Source of the DNA: Spirochaetales bacterium
GTDB lineage: Bacteria; Spirochaetota; Spirochaetia; Sphaerochaetales; Sphaerochaetaceae
Direction: 5' to 3'
Assembly: GCA_022785155.1 (NCBI GenBank)
Contig: JALFRH010000108.1
Coordinates: 1 to 25,326, forward strand
Length of the DNA stretch: 25,326 nt
This document shows, in pieces, positions 6,812 to 15,034 of this stretch. The position numbers and the translations under genes are program-made. The notes under the pieces were generated by a model. The model was given only the letters and a program-made list of their open reading frames with translations. It searched no databases and was not told where the DNA came from. Position 1 is the stretch's first letter, and each line of letters opens with the position of its first letter.

Positions 6812-8054
6812 AAATTCTAAATACTGTTCATTCTGTGGTCGCCCAAATGACGGAACTGTCAGGATGGTCAACGGCCCTGGAGTCTGTATCTGTGAAAGCT
6901 GCATCAAGACCTGTTCCGATATTCTCAAGGAGCAGATGGTTGAAAGCGGAGATGATGAATTCCAGGATCTTGAAATCCCTACTCCTGAAGAAATCAAGAA
7001 TTATCTTGATCAGTATGTAATCGGCCAGGATAGCGCCAAGAGAGTTCTTTCAGTTGCTGTCTACAACCACTACAAGAGAATAAAGTACCAGAGCAAAATA
7101 AAAGATACCGGAGTCGAACTGGATAAATCCAATATTCTCATCATCGGACCTACCGGAACAGGAAAGACTCTTCTTGCAAGAACCTTGGCAAGGAAACTCA
7201 ATGTTCCTTTCGCCATTGCAGACGCAACTACACTTACAGAAGCAGGATATGTGGGAGAGGACGTGGAGAACATCCTCCTGAAGCTTATTGAAGCTGCGGA
7301 CTATGATATTGCAAAGGCGGAAAAAGGCATCATATTCATTGATGAAATCGATAAGATCGCCAAGAAAAGCGAAAACGTATCCATTACCAGGGATGTTTCA
7401 GGAGAAGGTGTCCAGCAGGCACTTTTGAAGATAATCGAAGGCACAGTGGCTTCAGTCCCTCCACAAGGAGGAAGAAAGCACCCTAACCAGGAAATGCTTA
7501 AAATCGACACTTCAAACATCCTCTTCATCTGCGGTGGAGCTTTCGTAGGTCTTGATAAAGTCATTGAAAAGAGAACTGCTGTATCAAGTATGGGATTTGG
7601 TGCCCAGGTCAAAGAAAAGAACGAGAAGGATTTGGGTATGCTCTACAAGGAGCTTCATCCAGATGACCTTGTAAAGTTCGGCCTTATTCCTGAGTTTATC
7701 GGAAGACTTCCAATCCATACAACTTTGGATAATCTTACAAAAGCCGACCTTGTAAGAATACTTACAGAGCCCAAGAACTCAATTATAAAGCAGTATGAGA
7801 CATCTTTCTCTTTGGACGGCATCAAACTGAAATTTACAGAAGACGCCATAAACGCCATTGCAGAGAAGTCCTACCAGCAGAAGACAGGGGCAAGAGGCTT
7901 GAGATCAATAGTCGAAAACCTTATGCTCTCAATCTCATATGAAGTACCATCTATTCCTGGGGTAAAGGAAGTGGTGGTGGACAAAGACAATGTAGAAAAT
8001 GGAACCAATCCGAAAATCTATGGTGAAAACAATCTGTTGATTGAGTCCAAATAA
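6804..8054 (+). CDS. clpX: ATP-dependent Clp protease ATP-binding subunit
   Basis: ClpX is the hexameric AAA+ unfoldase partner of ClpP. The N-terminal C4 zinc domain uses Cys8, Cys11, Cys30 and Cys33. The AAA+ module has Walker A GPTGTGKT (115-122), pore-loop GYVGED (148-153), Walker B IIFIDEID (176-183), the RKH loop in GGRKHP (222-227), and MGFG (263-266) at the position of the ClpP-docking IGF loop. At 416 aa it is full length. The ATG at 6804 lies inside the end of clpP. A strong terminator follows eight bases after the stop, so the operon ends here. Confidence 0.98.
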   Translation: MARNSKYCSFCGRPNDGTVRMVNGPGVCICESCIKTCSDILKEQMVESGDDEFQDLEIPTPEEIKNYLDQYVIGQDSAKRVLSVAVYNHYKRIKYQSKIKDTGVELDKSNILIIGPTGTGKTLLARTLARKLNVPFAIADATTLTEAGYVGEDVENILLKLIEAADYDIAKAEKGIIFIDEIDKIAKKSENVSITRDVSGEGVQQALLKIIEGTVASVPPQGGRKHPNQEMLKIDTSNILFICGGAFVGLDKVIEKRTAVSSMGFGAQVKEKNEKDLGMLYKELHPDDLVKFGLIPEFIGRLPIHTTLDNLTKADLVRILTEPKNSIIKQYETSFSLDGIKLKFTEDAINAIAEKSYQQKTGARGLRSIVENLMLSISYEVPSIPGVKEVVVDKDNVENGTNPKIYGENNLLIESK

Positions 8055-8061
8055 CTTGCAT

Positions 8062-8088
8062 TATCCCGGGCAACCGGGATATTTTTTT
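8062..8088 (+). terminator. Rho-independent terminator of tig-clpP-clpX
   Basis: A perfect 8-bp stem TATCCCGG/CCGGGATA encloses the tetraloop GCAA (8070-8073), a GNRA loop, and is followed immediately by seven T residues (8082-8088). Confidence 0.95.
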
Positions 8089-8184
8089 CACCCCTTGATG
8101 TAAAAATACGACTTGTTTTTACACTATAAACGCGCATCCTTCACCAACGGCATTCTTTTTGAATGGAAAAAGGTGGAGGTTTTT

Positions 8185-9180
8185 ATGAAAAAGGACTATT
8201 TATCAAGGGAAGAGGATGAATTGTTCAGCAGGACCGTATTGGACTTCAACAATTCATCCCAAACAAACGAAAAGGAAAAGAACGCCATAAGGGAGAGGAC
8301 AAAAATACTTATCTATATTGTAGCAAGGGATATGCTCCATCTCTCTTATGACGATGCTTCGACGGTATTTCTGGATATGGAGAAGGAACTGGATAAAATC
8401 ATTACATCCTATAGAGTATCCAATGCCACATTCAACCAATATCTCAGGCAGTTATGCCAGTATAGATGTAGGAGAATGAAACAAAAGGCATACCAGAACA
8501 ATCTTTGGGAAAACGCTTTCTTTATGGAAGAAGCCGCATATAATTCGAAGCATCCTGGGGACTACGATGTATTGGACGCCTGCACCAGAGAACACAGAAG
8601 CACTGAAACCTATAATCAGGATCTATATTCAGAGTATGGCTTGAAGGAAATAATAGACTTCATTACAAAAACCAGAAACGTTTTGGACTACCCTATTTTC
8701 AACAATTATGAAAAAAAGCTGAGAAAAGCCCTGACTATACCAACGTCCAGAAAACGATTCTTGATCTTCCTTCTTACCCTGCCTAGAAAAACAGAAAGCA
8801 TCGACTCCTATGACATTGCAAGGGTACTTCAGGTGGATGAATGCGCAATCAACCGTCTTCTTTATCTGAAGGACGAAGCCTTGGGGTATCAGGAAGAAAA
8901 AATAAGGGAAATACAATCCAGAGCCAGCAAGCATTGGAGGATTATGGCGAAACTGGTTGCAAATATAAACAAAGAAAACGATGAAGACAAAAAGAGAAAG
9001 CTTAGAGACCACTATCAGACACAGGTAATATGCCATCGAAAGAATGTAAGTGAAATAAGGAAAGTGTCCAACGGCATGTCGAGGACATACATATCCAATA
9101 TCCTGGGGTTATCAAGATCCTCTGTTTCTGTGGCTGTAAAAGAAACATCAACTCTTCTGGAGATGATCGCCAAAAGTTAA
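8185..9180 (+). CDS. Diverged sigma-70 region 2-like protein with a C-terminal helix-turn-helix
   Basis: I do not recognise this 331-aa protein as a named family. Residues about 56-105 resemble sigma region 2: an acidic helix (DDASTVFLDMEKELDKII), then a YRVSNATFNQYLRQL segment parallel to the FDFTYSGFDSYMERAM segment of the sigma factor at 3937-4635, then basic RCRRMKQK. Residues 207-228 (DSYDIARVLQVDECAINRLL) look like one helix-turn-helix. Residues 297-320 (SRTYISNILGLSRSSVSVAV) look like another, with the -GLSRSSVS- turn typical of DNA-recognition helices. It is basic and lacks signal or membrane segments. The start is the ATG at 8185, preceded by GGTGGAGG with five bases between; an in-frame extension to 8113 is ignored. 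It stands alone after the clpX terminator. A DNA-binding, sigma-like regulatory role is inference. Confidence 0.75.
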   Translation: MKKDYLSREEDELFSRTVLDFNNSSQTNEKEKNAIRERTKILIYIVARDMLHLSYDDASTVFLDMEKELDKIITSYRVSNATFNQYLRQLCQYRCRRMKQKAYQNNLWENAFFMEEAAYNSKHPGDYDVLDACTREHRSTETYNQDLYSEYGLKEIIDFITKTRNVLDYPIFNNYEKKLRKALTIPTSRKRFLIFLLTLPRKTESIDSYDIARVLQVDECAINRLLYLKDEALGYQEEKIREIQSRASKHWRIMAKLVANINKENDEDKKRKLRDHYQTQVICHRKNVSEIRKVSNGMSRTYISNILGLSRSSVSVAVKETSTLLEMIAKS

Positions 9181-9221
9181 AGAGTGTTCCTTTTTTGATG
9201 ATTTTGCTTCATACTATCCCC

Positions 9222-9821
9222 ATGAAGTTATATTTCGCATCTGGGAATCTCCATAAGAAAATGGAAATGGAGAGTCTTTTGGAGGGCATCGTAGGCCTTA
9301 CTCTTCCAAAGGACGAAGGGATTGAATTTGATCCTGACGAAAATGGATCTTCTTTTGTAGAGAACGCAATCATCAAGGCAAAAACTCTCTACGATGTAGT
9401 GAAGGCACCAGTTTTATCCGATGACTCGGGTCTCTGTGTAAAGGCTTTGGATTGGGGCCCCGGCATCCATACAGCCAGGTTCGGGGATACGGAAGAGAAA
9501 AAACTCGACAGCAGGGAGAAATACATGCTCCTGTTGGAAAAGATGAAGGGAGTCGAAGACAGGGAAGCTTACTTCACCTGTGCACTCTGCCTCTATCTCT
9601 CACCTACCAGAATCTACGTAATACAAGAGGAAGCGAAGGGGAAGATATCCCTGGAGCCCAGCTTGGGGAAAGAAGGCTTTGGCTATGACCCTGTATTCTT
9701 CTCAGATGAAGCAGGAAAAATAGTTGCAGACCTTGAAAAGGGAGAGAAAGGCAAGTATTCCCATAGGGGAAAGGCTGCCAGAGTAATGATGGAATTATTA
9801 AAAAAGGAAATAGAGAAATGA
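9222..9821 (+). CDS. rdgB: XTP/dITP diphosphatase (RdgB/HAM1 family)
   Basis: The enzyme hydrolyses non-canonical purine nucleoside triphosphates (XTP, dITP, ITP) to monophosphates and pyrophosphate, keeping inosine and xanthine out of DNA and RNA. Family signatures are clear: the start KLYFASGNLHKK (SGN), FVENAIIKAKTLYDV, SDDSGLCVKALDWGPGIHTARF (metal and substrate site), GKEGFGYDPVF and the end KGKYSHRGKA. From the ATG at 9222 the protein is 199 aa, the normal family length, starting two residues before the first strand; an in-frame TTG at 9195 would add nine unsupported residues. No clear ribosome binding site precedes 9222. Its ATGA overlap with pepF (9818-9821) shows they form one transcript. 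Confidence 0.95.
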   Translation: MKLYFASGNLHKKMEMESLLEGIVGLTLPKDEGIEFDPDENGSSFVENAIIKAKTLYDVVKAPVLSDDSGLCVKALDWGPGIHTARFGDTEEKKLDSREKYMLLLEKMKGVEDREAYFTCALCLYLSPTRIYVIQEEAKGKISLEPSLGKEGFGYDPVFFSDEAGKIVADLEKGEKGKYSHRGKAARVMMELLKKEIEK

Positions 9822-11593
9822 TAGAGAGAAAAGAACAAAAGATTAACGACACTTGGGATCTATCTGCTTTGACCGCTTCCCCTGAAGCTTGGGACAAAGA
9901 TATTGCCGCCATAAGAAGTAGACTCAATGAACTTGATGAGTTCAAGGGAAAACTTGGAGAAAGCTCAGACTCCCTTTTTAATGCCCTTAATAAATACTTC
10001 GCCATCCTTCAGGAAGGTGAAAGACTTGGAAACTGGGCATTTTTGATGTACTCTGCAGATTCTTCAAATCCAGAAGTCATCAACAGAGCCGGATTGGCAA
10101 ATATGATGGAAAGCGAGTTCAGCGAAAAGACAAGCTGGATGGATCCTGAACTTATGGCCATCAAGGAAGAAGATATCGATGCATGGTTGAAGGAAGATAG
10201 ATTCGCTCCATACCGTGTATTCATCAACAAATCAAGAAGAATGAAGGACCATATCCTTTCAGACAAGGAAGAGAGGATCATGAGTCTCTATGGAGCCAAC
10301 AGTGACGGCTACCATCAGGCTTTCATGGATATAGACAACATCGACTTGGATTTCGGCGAAGTGGACGGAGAGAAGCTCACCCACTCCACATGGTCAAAGT
10401 TCCTCCACAGCACAGATGAAAGCAAGAGGGAAAAGGCTTACAAGGCATTCTACAAGGAATATGAAAGTCATCAGCATATTATTGGAAGACTCTATGAAGG
10501 AAGCGTCAAAAACGATATCTTCTCCGCCAAGGCAAGAGGATACAAGTCTTCTTTGGACAGGGCGCTCTTTCCTGACAACGTACCGGAGGATGTATATACA
10601 AATCTTATAGATGCCGTCCACGAGGCCTTCCCTTCCCTACACCGCTACTATGCATTGAGAGCCAAGCTTCTTGGAAAAGATAAGCTCAAGCATTGGGATG
10701 TATATGTACCTGTAGTTCCTGCGGCAAACAGCAGGCATACATACGAAGAGGCTGTAGAGATCATCAGAGAAGCTGTAATGCCACTTGGAAAAGATTACTC
10801 GGATACCCTCTGCAAAGGCCTCCTGGAGGAAAGATGGGTCGACAGATATGAAAACAAGGGAAAGAGAAGCGGCGCCTTCAGTGCAGGTTGCTTTACAGGT
10901 AACCCATATATCCTGACCAACTATGAAGAAGATGTAATCAACAGTGTATTTACTCTTATCCATGAAGGCGGACATTCAATGCACTCATATTTCTCTGCAA
11001 AGAACAATCCCTTCCCATGCTACAACTACACTATCTTCGAAGCCGAAGTTGCATCTACATTCAATGAAAACCTTCTTATGAAATACTTGCTGTCCCATAC
11101 AGAAAGCAAAGAAGAAAAGGCTTTCCTTGTGGCCCAGCAACTGGATAACATCGTTGCAACATTCTTCAGACAGACAATGTTCGCTGAATTCGAGTATCTC
11201 GTCCACAAAAGGGCTGAAGAAGGTAATCCTATCAACGTTACATTCTTCAGAGAAACGTACAGGAAACTGTTGGAAGCATACTTCGGACCACAGCTTGAAT
11301 TTGAAGAAAACTCAGATATGGAAGGCTTGAGGATCCCTCACTTCTACAGAGCTTTCTATGTCTATAAGTATGCAACAGGCATTGCAGCATCCATCGCCCT
11401 ATCCGAGAGAGTCCTCAACGGCGGAGAAAAAGAGAGAAACGACTACCTTACCTTCCTTAAGTCCGGTGGCTCAAGATACCCGTTGGAGGCCCTGAAGGTC
11501 GCAGGCGTGGATATGTCGAAACCAGATGCTGTAAAAGCAACTGCAAAGTATTTCGATTCACTTATTACAGAACTGGAAAACCTTTTGAAATAA
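9818..11593 (+). CDS. pepF: Oligoendopeptidase F-type zinc peptidase (M3B)
   Basis: A cytosolic metallopeptidase that cleaves short peptides, probably finishing protein turnover. At 591 aa the length is typical. The zinc site is HEGGH (382-386), with the third ligand in FEAEVAST (Glu410, about 28 residues on, as in M3 peptidases). The downstream substrate region GLRIPHFYRAFYVYKYATG near the C terminus is characteristic of PepF. No signal peptide is present. Its start overlaps the rdgB stop by four bases (ATGA). The stop lies just before a hairpin shared with the 3' end of the convergent gene. Confidence 0.95.
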   Translation: MIERKEQKINDTWDLSALTASPEAWDKDIAAIRSRLNELDEFKGKLGESSDSLFNALNKYFAILQEGERLGNWAFLMYSADSSNPEVINRAGLANMMESEFSEKTSWMDPELMAIKEEDIDAWLKEDRFAPYRVFINKSRRMKDHILSDKEERIMSLYGANSDGYHQAFMDIDNIDLDFGEVDGEKLTHSTWSKFLHSTDESKREKAYKAFYKEYESHQHIIGRLYEGSVKNDIFSAKARGYKSSLDRALFPDNVPEDVYTNLIDAVHEAFPSLHRYYALRAKLLGKDKLKHWDVYVPVVPAANSRHTYEEAVEIIREAVMPLGKDYSDTLCKGLLEERWVDRYENKGKRSGAFSAGCFTGNPYILTNYEEDVINSVFTLIHEGGHSMHSYFSAKNNPFPCYNYTIFEAEVASTFNENLLMKYLLSHTESKEEKAFLVAQQLDNIVATFFRQTMFAEFEYLVHKRAEEGNPINVTFFRETYRKLLEAYFGPQLEFEENSDMEGLRIPHFYRAFYVYKYATGIAASIALSERVLNGGEKERNDYLTFLKSGGSRYPLEALKVAGVDMSKPDAVKATAKYFDSLITELENLLK

Positions 11594-11599
11594 GAAAGA

Positions 11600-11965
11600 T
11601 TACTTTTTCTGGAGGGCGGTTATCCTGCCCTCCTTTATTACAAAGTAAAAGCAGCCGGGAGTATCCTGGGAATAGAAATAGAGTCCGTTTCCGTCAAACT
11701 CCCCCATTATTACATTCTCCATGGGGAGAATCGATGAAAGAGTCTCCGAGTAAGCTGCCAGGAAAGCATCGCTTTCATCACAATAGTTTTCTATCCAGGA
11801 GAGTGAGAACTCTTCTTTCAAAGCCCTCAAGACCATCTCTTCGACACTACCTTCCTCCACTTCTACACACACCCGTCCGACCTTCGCACTTTCAGGAACC
11901 ACCCCTGAAAAGAGAAAAGACAAAGAGAAAACCAGAATGATAGTCAAAGAAATAAGATGCTTCAC
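11600..11965 (-). CDS. Small secreted or membrane-anchored protein, unknown function
   Basis: The 121-aa product has an N-terminal hydrophobic segment (KHLISLTIILVFSLSFLFSG) typical of a signal peptide, with no lipobox cysteine directly after it. The mature part is acidic with three cysteines and no motif I recognise. The C-terminal part (GLYFYSQDTPGCFYFVIKEG) looks like beta structure. The start is a GTG at 11965. No good ribosome binding site exists, but a promoter-like sequence abuts the start. It converges on pepF with only six bases between the stop codons. Confidence 0.7.
   Translation of the reverse strand: MKHLISLTIILVFSLSFLFSGVVPESAKVGRVCVEVEEGSVEEMVLRALKEEFSLSWIENYCDESDAFLAAYSETLSSILPMENVIMGEFDGNGLYFYSQDTPGCFYFVIKEGRITALQKK
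11611..11640 (+). terminator. Probable terminator of rdgB-pepF, inside the 3' end of the convergent gene
   Basis: GGAGGGC (11611-11617) pairs perfectly with GCCCTCC (11627-11633) around a nine-base loop, followed on the plus strand by the T-rich TTTATTA. The stem lies within the last codons of the minus-strand gene 11600-11965. The U-run is short, so strength is uncertain; on the minus strand it is followed by A-rich sequence and should not terminate. Confidence 0.5.
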
Positions 11966-11971
11966 ACTCTA

Positions 11972-12000
11972 ATTATTGGTTTCTTTCGTTTATTAATCAA
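11972..12000 (-). promoter_or_regulatory. Promoter abutting the GTG start of the small secreted protein
   Basis: The minus strand reads TTGATT (11995-12000), a 17-base spacer and AATAAT (11972-11977, five of six matches to -10), then six bases and the GTG at 11965. This predicts transcription beginning at the start codon itself, that is, a leaderless mRNA. Confidence 0.5.
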
Positions 12001-12102
12001 TTGCTTGTTTTCCCTTTGTCCATCATCAAAACTATGGAATATGAGGCTTTTTCCTTTCATATCCTTTTTGGTTTTCTCCACCTGTGCTATATTTATGTTC
12101 CT

Positions 12103-13377
12103 ATGGAAAGAACCAAAGCACAGAACATACTAAATGAAGGATTTGTACACACTGTCAAAGATCCTCTTTGGCAGAATATCCCCATGACAAAGGAAATAAA
12201 GGCCTTGACTGAGGTGGATGATGTACAGAAATTGGCCAGGATAAAACAGAATGGACCTTCTTACCATATATATCCAGGCTGTGTCCACACTAGGCTCAGC
12301 CACTCTTTGGGAGTATATTACCTGGGGCGCCAGATACTTCTTTCCCTCTCCAAGAAATCCCAGGATCTGCCCTTTACAGAAAAGGGGATGATGAGTTTTC
12401 TCGTAGCCTGCCTTCTTCATGATATAGGCCACTTTCCCTATGCCCACTCTTTGAAGGAGCTTGCCATAAGAGACCATGAAGAATTGGCAGGGGAGATGAT
12501 ATTGGAGCACAAAGAACTTGGGGAGGCCATAGATAAGACAGGGGCGGACAGAGTGATGACAGCCGCCATCATAGACAAGGATCTCCTCTCTTCAGATGAA
12601 GAAACCATCTTCTATAGGAACGTACTTTCAGGCACCTTGGATCCAGACAAACTGGACTATCTCTCCCGTGACGGCTTTTTTGCAGGTGTACCATATGGAA
12701 AGCAGGATACAGACTTCATCATATCTTCCCTCTCCTACCACAACTCAAGGCTCTGCCTGGATAAAGCCGCCATCAGCAGCGTGGAGCAGATTCTATTCTC
12801 CAAGTACATGATGTACAGGACCCTTTATTGGCATAAAGGAGTAAGAAGCGCCACAGCCATGATAAAGAAGGCGCTTATTACAGCCCTTAAGGAGGGGCTT
12901 GTGACCTTTGATGAACTCTATGGCATCGACGACAATGAGTTCGTCCTTCTCTTAAGGGAAAGAAAAGATAAGTGCGGAGCTTTGGAAATGGTGGAGGAAG
13001 TGGAACACAACCATCTCTTTGAAAGGAAAGCCTTCAAGGATTATGAGAGCTCGGGAGTAATCGAAACCAAGGGGCGTAAGCCTGGAGACAGAGAGGAAAT
13101 GGAAAGGCAAATCTGGAAAAACCTTTCAAAGGACTACCCTGATTTGAAGGAATGGGAAGTCATAATAGATATTCCGGAACCTATCAGCTTCGAAACCCAT
13201 ATCTCCGTCCTTACAGAAGATGGAAGGGTGGAAGATATCAACGACAGTGATATGGTATTCTCTGGAAAAGTATCGTCGTTGTTTCAAAAGAGCCTAAGAA
13301 AAGTAGCCCTGTATACTCCCTCATATATATCTGAGGAGGCTGCTTCCAGGGCTATGGGGGAAGTAATTCATGGCTGA
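12103..13377 (+). CDS. HD-domain phosphohydrolase (dGTPase-like, COG1078 type)
   Basis: HD-superfamily metal-dependent phosphohydrolases of this type act on nucleotides or related phosphate esters; the substrate here is not known. From the ATG at 12103 the protein is 424 aa. Metal-ligand motifs are HTRLSHSLG (62-70) and LLHDIGHFPYAH (104-115), and LDPDKLDYLSRDGFFAG is the downstream signature typical of COG1078 proteins. The N-terminal part, with DPLWQ near residue 20 and ARIKQNGPSYHIYPG near 45-59, also fits that family. A frame extension back to 12001 is non-conserved in character and ignored. No ribosome binding site is visible; a TATATT hexamer lies 9 bases before the ATG. It overlaps ttcA by eight bases. 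Confidence 0.87.
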   Translation: MERTKAQNILNEGFVHTVKDPLWQNIPMTKEIKALTEVDDVQKLARIKQNGPSYHIYPGCVHTRLSHSLGVYYLGRQILLSLSKKSQDLPFTEKGMMSFLVACLLHDIGHFPYAHSLKELAIRDHEELAGEMILEHKELGEAIDKTGADRVMTAAIIDKDLLSSDEETIFYRNVLSGTLDPDKLDYLSRDGFFAGVPYGKQDTDFIISSLSYHNSRLCLDKAAISSVEQILFSKYMMYRTLYWHKGVRSATAMIKKALITALKEGLVTFDELYGIDDNEFVLLLRERKDKCGALEMVEEVEHNHLFERKAFKDYESSGVIETKGRKPGDREEMERQIWKNLSKDYPDLKEWEVIIDIPEPISFETHISVLTEDGRVEDINDSDMVFSGKVSSLFQKSLRKVALYTPSYISEEAASRAMGEVIHG

Positions 13378-14173
13378 AGAGAAAATCAGTTACCGCACTT
13401 TGATTGACGGAGATATCCCGCCATGGGTCATGAGATTCATCAAAGGTGTGGGAAAAGCAATAAACAAATATGGAATGATAAAAGCCGGGGATACCGTTCT
13501 TATTGCAGCCAGCGGCGGAAAAGACTCCCTGGCTCTCGCCCTTGCCCTTTCCCTTAGAAGGAAATGGCTTCCTGTATCATACAACCTTGAGGCTGTCATG
13601 ATAGACTGGATTGAGCACCCCATCGATCCCGTATACAGAGAGAAACTGAAGACATACTTCAAGGATCTGGATATAGATTTGACAATTGTAGACGAAAAAC
13701 AATATCCCGAATCCTTCAAAGGAGAATTCAACTGTTATCTCTGCTCCCGCAACAGAAGACGTATCCTCTTCCAATGGGCCAGTGAAAACAATGAGAAGCT
13801 GGTTGCCATGGGGCATCATCTCGATGATCTGGTGGAAACCACCATGATGAATCTCTGTTTCAGAGCCAAGTTTTCCACAATGCTTCCTGTACAGGAGTTC
13901 TTCGATGGAAAGATGCATATTATAAGGCCTATGATAGAGATAAAAGAGAATGTCACAGAGAGGCTGAAGGAAGTCTATGATATTCCTGTGGTAAAGCCTG
14001 TATGCCCCTACGACCAGACAAACATCAGGGCAAAGCTGAAGCCTATAATAAAGGAGCTATGCCATATCGATAAGCTTACAAGGGAGCATATATACTCCGC
14101 CCACACCTTTCCATACAACCTTTTGGATAAAGATATGGCGAAACAAGATACACACGATACAAATAATGGATAG
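13370..14173 (+). CDS. ttcA: TtcA-type tRNA 2-thiocytidine synthase (PP-loop ATPase)
   Basis: TtcA adenylates and thiolates cytidine 32 of certain tRNAs using an iron-sulphur cluster. The PP-loop SGGKDS is at 48-53. Cluster cysteines are Cys122 and Cys125 (CYLC) and Cys212 (VCPYDQ), and GHHLDDLVET at 148-157 is the second family signature. At 267 aa the length fits the family. The distinction from other TtcA/TtuA relatives with different tRNA targets cannot be made from sequence alone. The ATG at 13370 lies within the end of the HD gene (8-base overlap), implying co-translation. Confidence 0.87.
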   Translation: MAEEKISYRTLIDGDIPPWVMRFIKGVGKAINKYGMIKAGDTVLIAASGGKDSLALALALSLRRKWLPVSYNLEAVMIDWIEHPIDPVYREKLKTYFKDLDIDLTIVDEKQYPESFKGEFNCYLCSRNRRRILFQWASENNEKLVAMGHHLDDLVETTMMNLCFRAKFSTMLPVQEFFDGKMHIIRPMIEIKENVTERLKEVYDIPVVKPVCPYDQTNIRAKLKPIIKELCHIDKLTREHIYSAHTFPYNLLDKDMAKQDTHDTNNG

Positions 14174-14236
14174 AAGATGCAATAAACTCATGGAAAACAA
14201 ATCCATGTATGTGCTAATATTGTAAAAGAGGTCACT

Positions 14237-15034
14237 ATGAAAAGACTTACTGCCGTTATAATGTTAATCATTACTGGAGCTATTATATTTGCCTCCAACA
14301 CAATATCCTTCTCAGGTCGTTATGCCTTGGTAGGCACTGACGGAAGAACAATCAGAAGAACCAGCACAGACATAGATGGTACAGGTGTAGTTCTTGCAAC
14401 AGGAGAAGAGAAAGCAACAGCAAAGGCCAGCGCTTTAACATTGGTGTTGGGAGAAAACTCCTTGGCGGCAATAAAAGACGAAGAAGGCCTTGTGGTTTAT
14501 CTTGTCTATGGTACAGCTACAGTGATTTCTGAAGGTGAAAGGGAGCTGTCTGTATACACTCCTACAACAAAGGCGGATATTGGAGGAAAGGGTGAATACC
14601 ACTTCATCTCCCTTGATAAAGAAGAAAAAGTATACAACTTCTCATCTCCTGACATCTCCATCTATGATTCCATCAGAGGTTTGACCACAACCCTCTCCTA
14701 TAATGAAGGTTTCGATTATATAAAGGGAACAAAAATCAGTGTAGATGAAGACAAGAGATATCTGGAAGTTCCACTCTATGTTTTGACACCAGTCTTTAAA
14801 GATGAAGTCTACTCTTATCTTTCCGGTTCCCCAGATACTCCTATTCTATCCGTCATTGATCAGAAGATGACAGGAACACCTGATGCTCCACTCTTTATCA
14901 AGAAAGAAAGTGAGATCATCAATGATCCTGACACACCTACAATCCTAGATAACGTAGTGCAGACTATTGTAGATTCTTCTTTCTCCACTATTACAGTTAC
15001 ACAGGAACTCTATGACAGTGAGAGTGGAAACTAA
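14237..15034 (+). CDS. Exported protein with FecR-like beta domain
   Basis: The 265-aa product has a clear signal peptide (KRLTAVIMLIITGAIIFAS) with no lipobox. The mature region resembles a FecR-type domain in strand order: VVLATGEEKATAKASALTL, then LVVYLVYGTATVIS, then LSVYTPTTKADIGGKGEYHF, where FecR proteins have 'G-x-v ... v-x-T-P-x-A ... v-x-G-T-x-f'. FecR domains in spirochaetes usually occur in secreted or periplasmic proteins of unknown role. The C-terminal half has low-complexity features (repeated PDTP/PDAP). AGAGG lies five bases before the ATG. Its TAA shares one base with the mutL ATG, so the two are co-translated, although no functional link is apparent. Confidence 0.7.
   Translation: MKRLTAVIMLIITGAIIFASNTISFSGRYALVGTDGRTIRRTSTDIDGTGVVLATGEEKATAKASALTLVLGENSLAAIKDEEGLVVYLVYGTATVISEGERELSVYTPTTKADIGGKGEYHFISLDKEEKVYNFSSPDISIYDSIRGLTTTLSYNEGFDYIKGTKISVDEDKRYLEVPLYVLTPVFKDEVYSYLSGSPDTPILSVIDQKMTGTPDAPLFIKKESEIINDPDTPTILDNVVQTIVDSSFSTITVTQELYDSESGN

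Noticed and set aside
8113..8184. In-frame 24-codon extension of the sigma-like protein
   Set aside because: A strong ribosome binding site (GGTGGAGG) lies five bases before the ATG at 8185, and the extension has no protein-like character.
12001..12102. In-frame N-terminal extension of the HD protein with a hydrophobic stretch
   Set aside because: The family N terminus begins at about the ATG at 12103; the extension overlaps the divergent promoter region and is probably untranslated.
14189..14207. Hairpin CATGGA/TCCATG between ttcA and the FecR-like gene
   Set aside because: Only six pairs with an AT-rich loop and no U-run; too weak to call a terminator or regulatory element.
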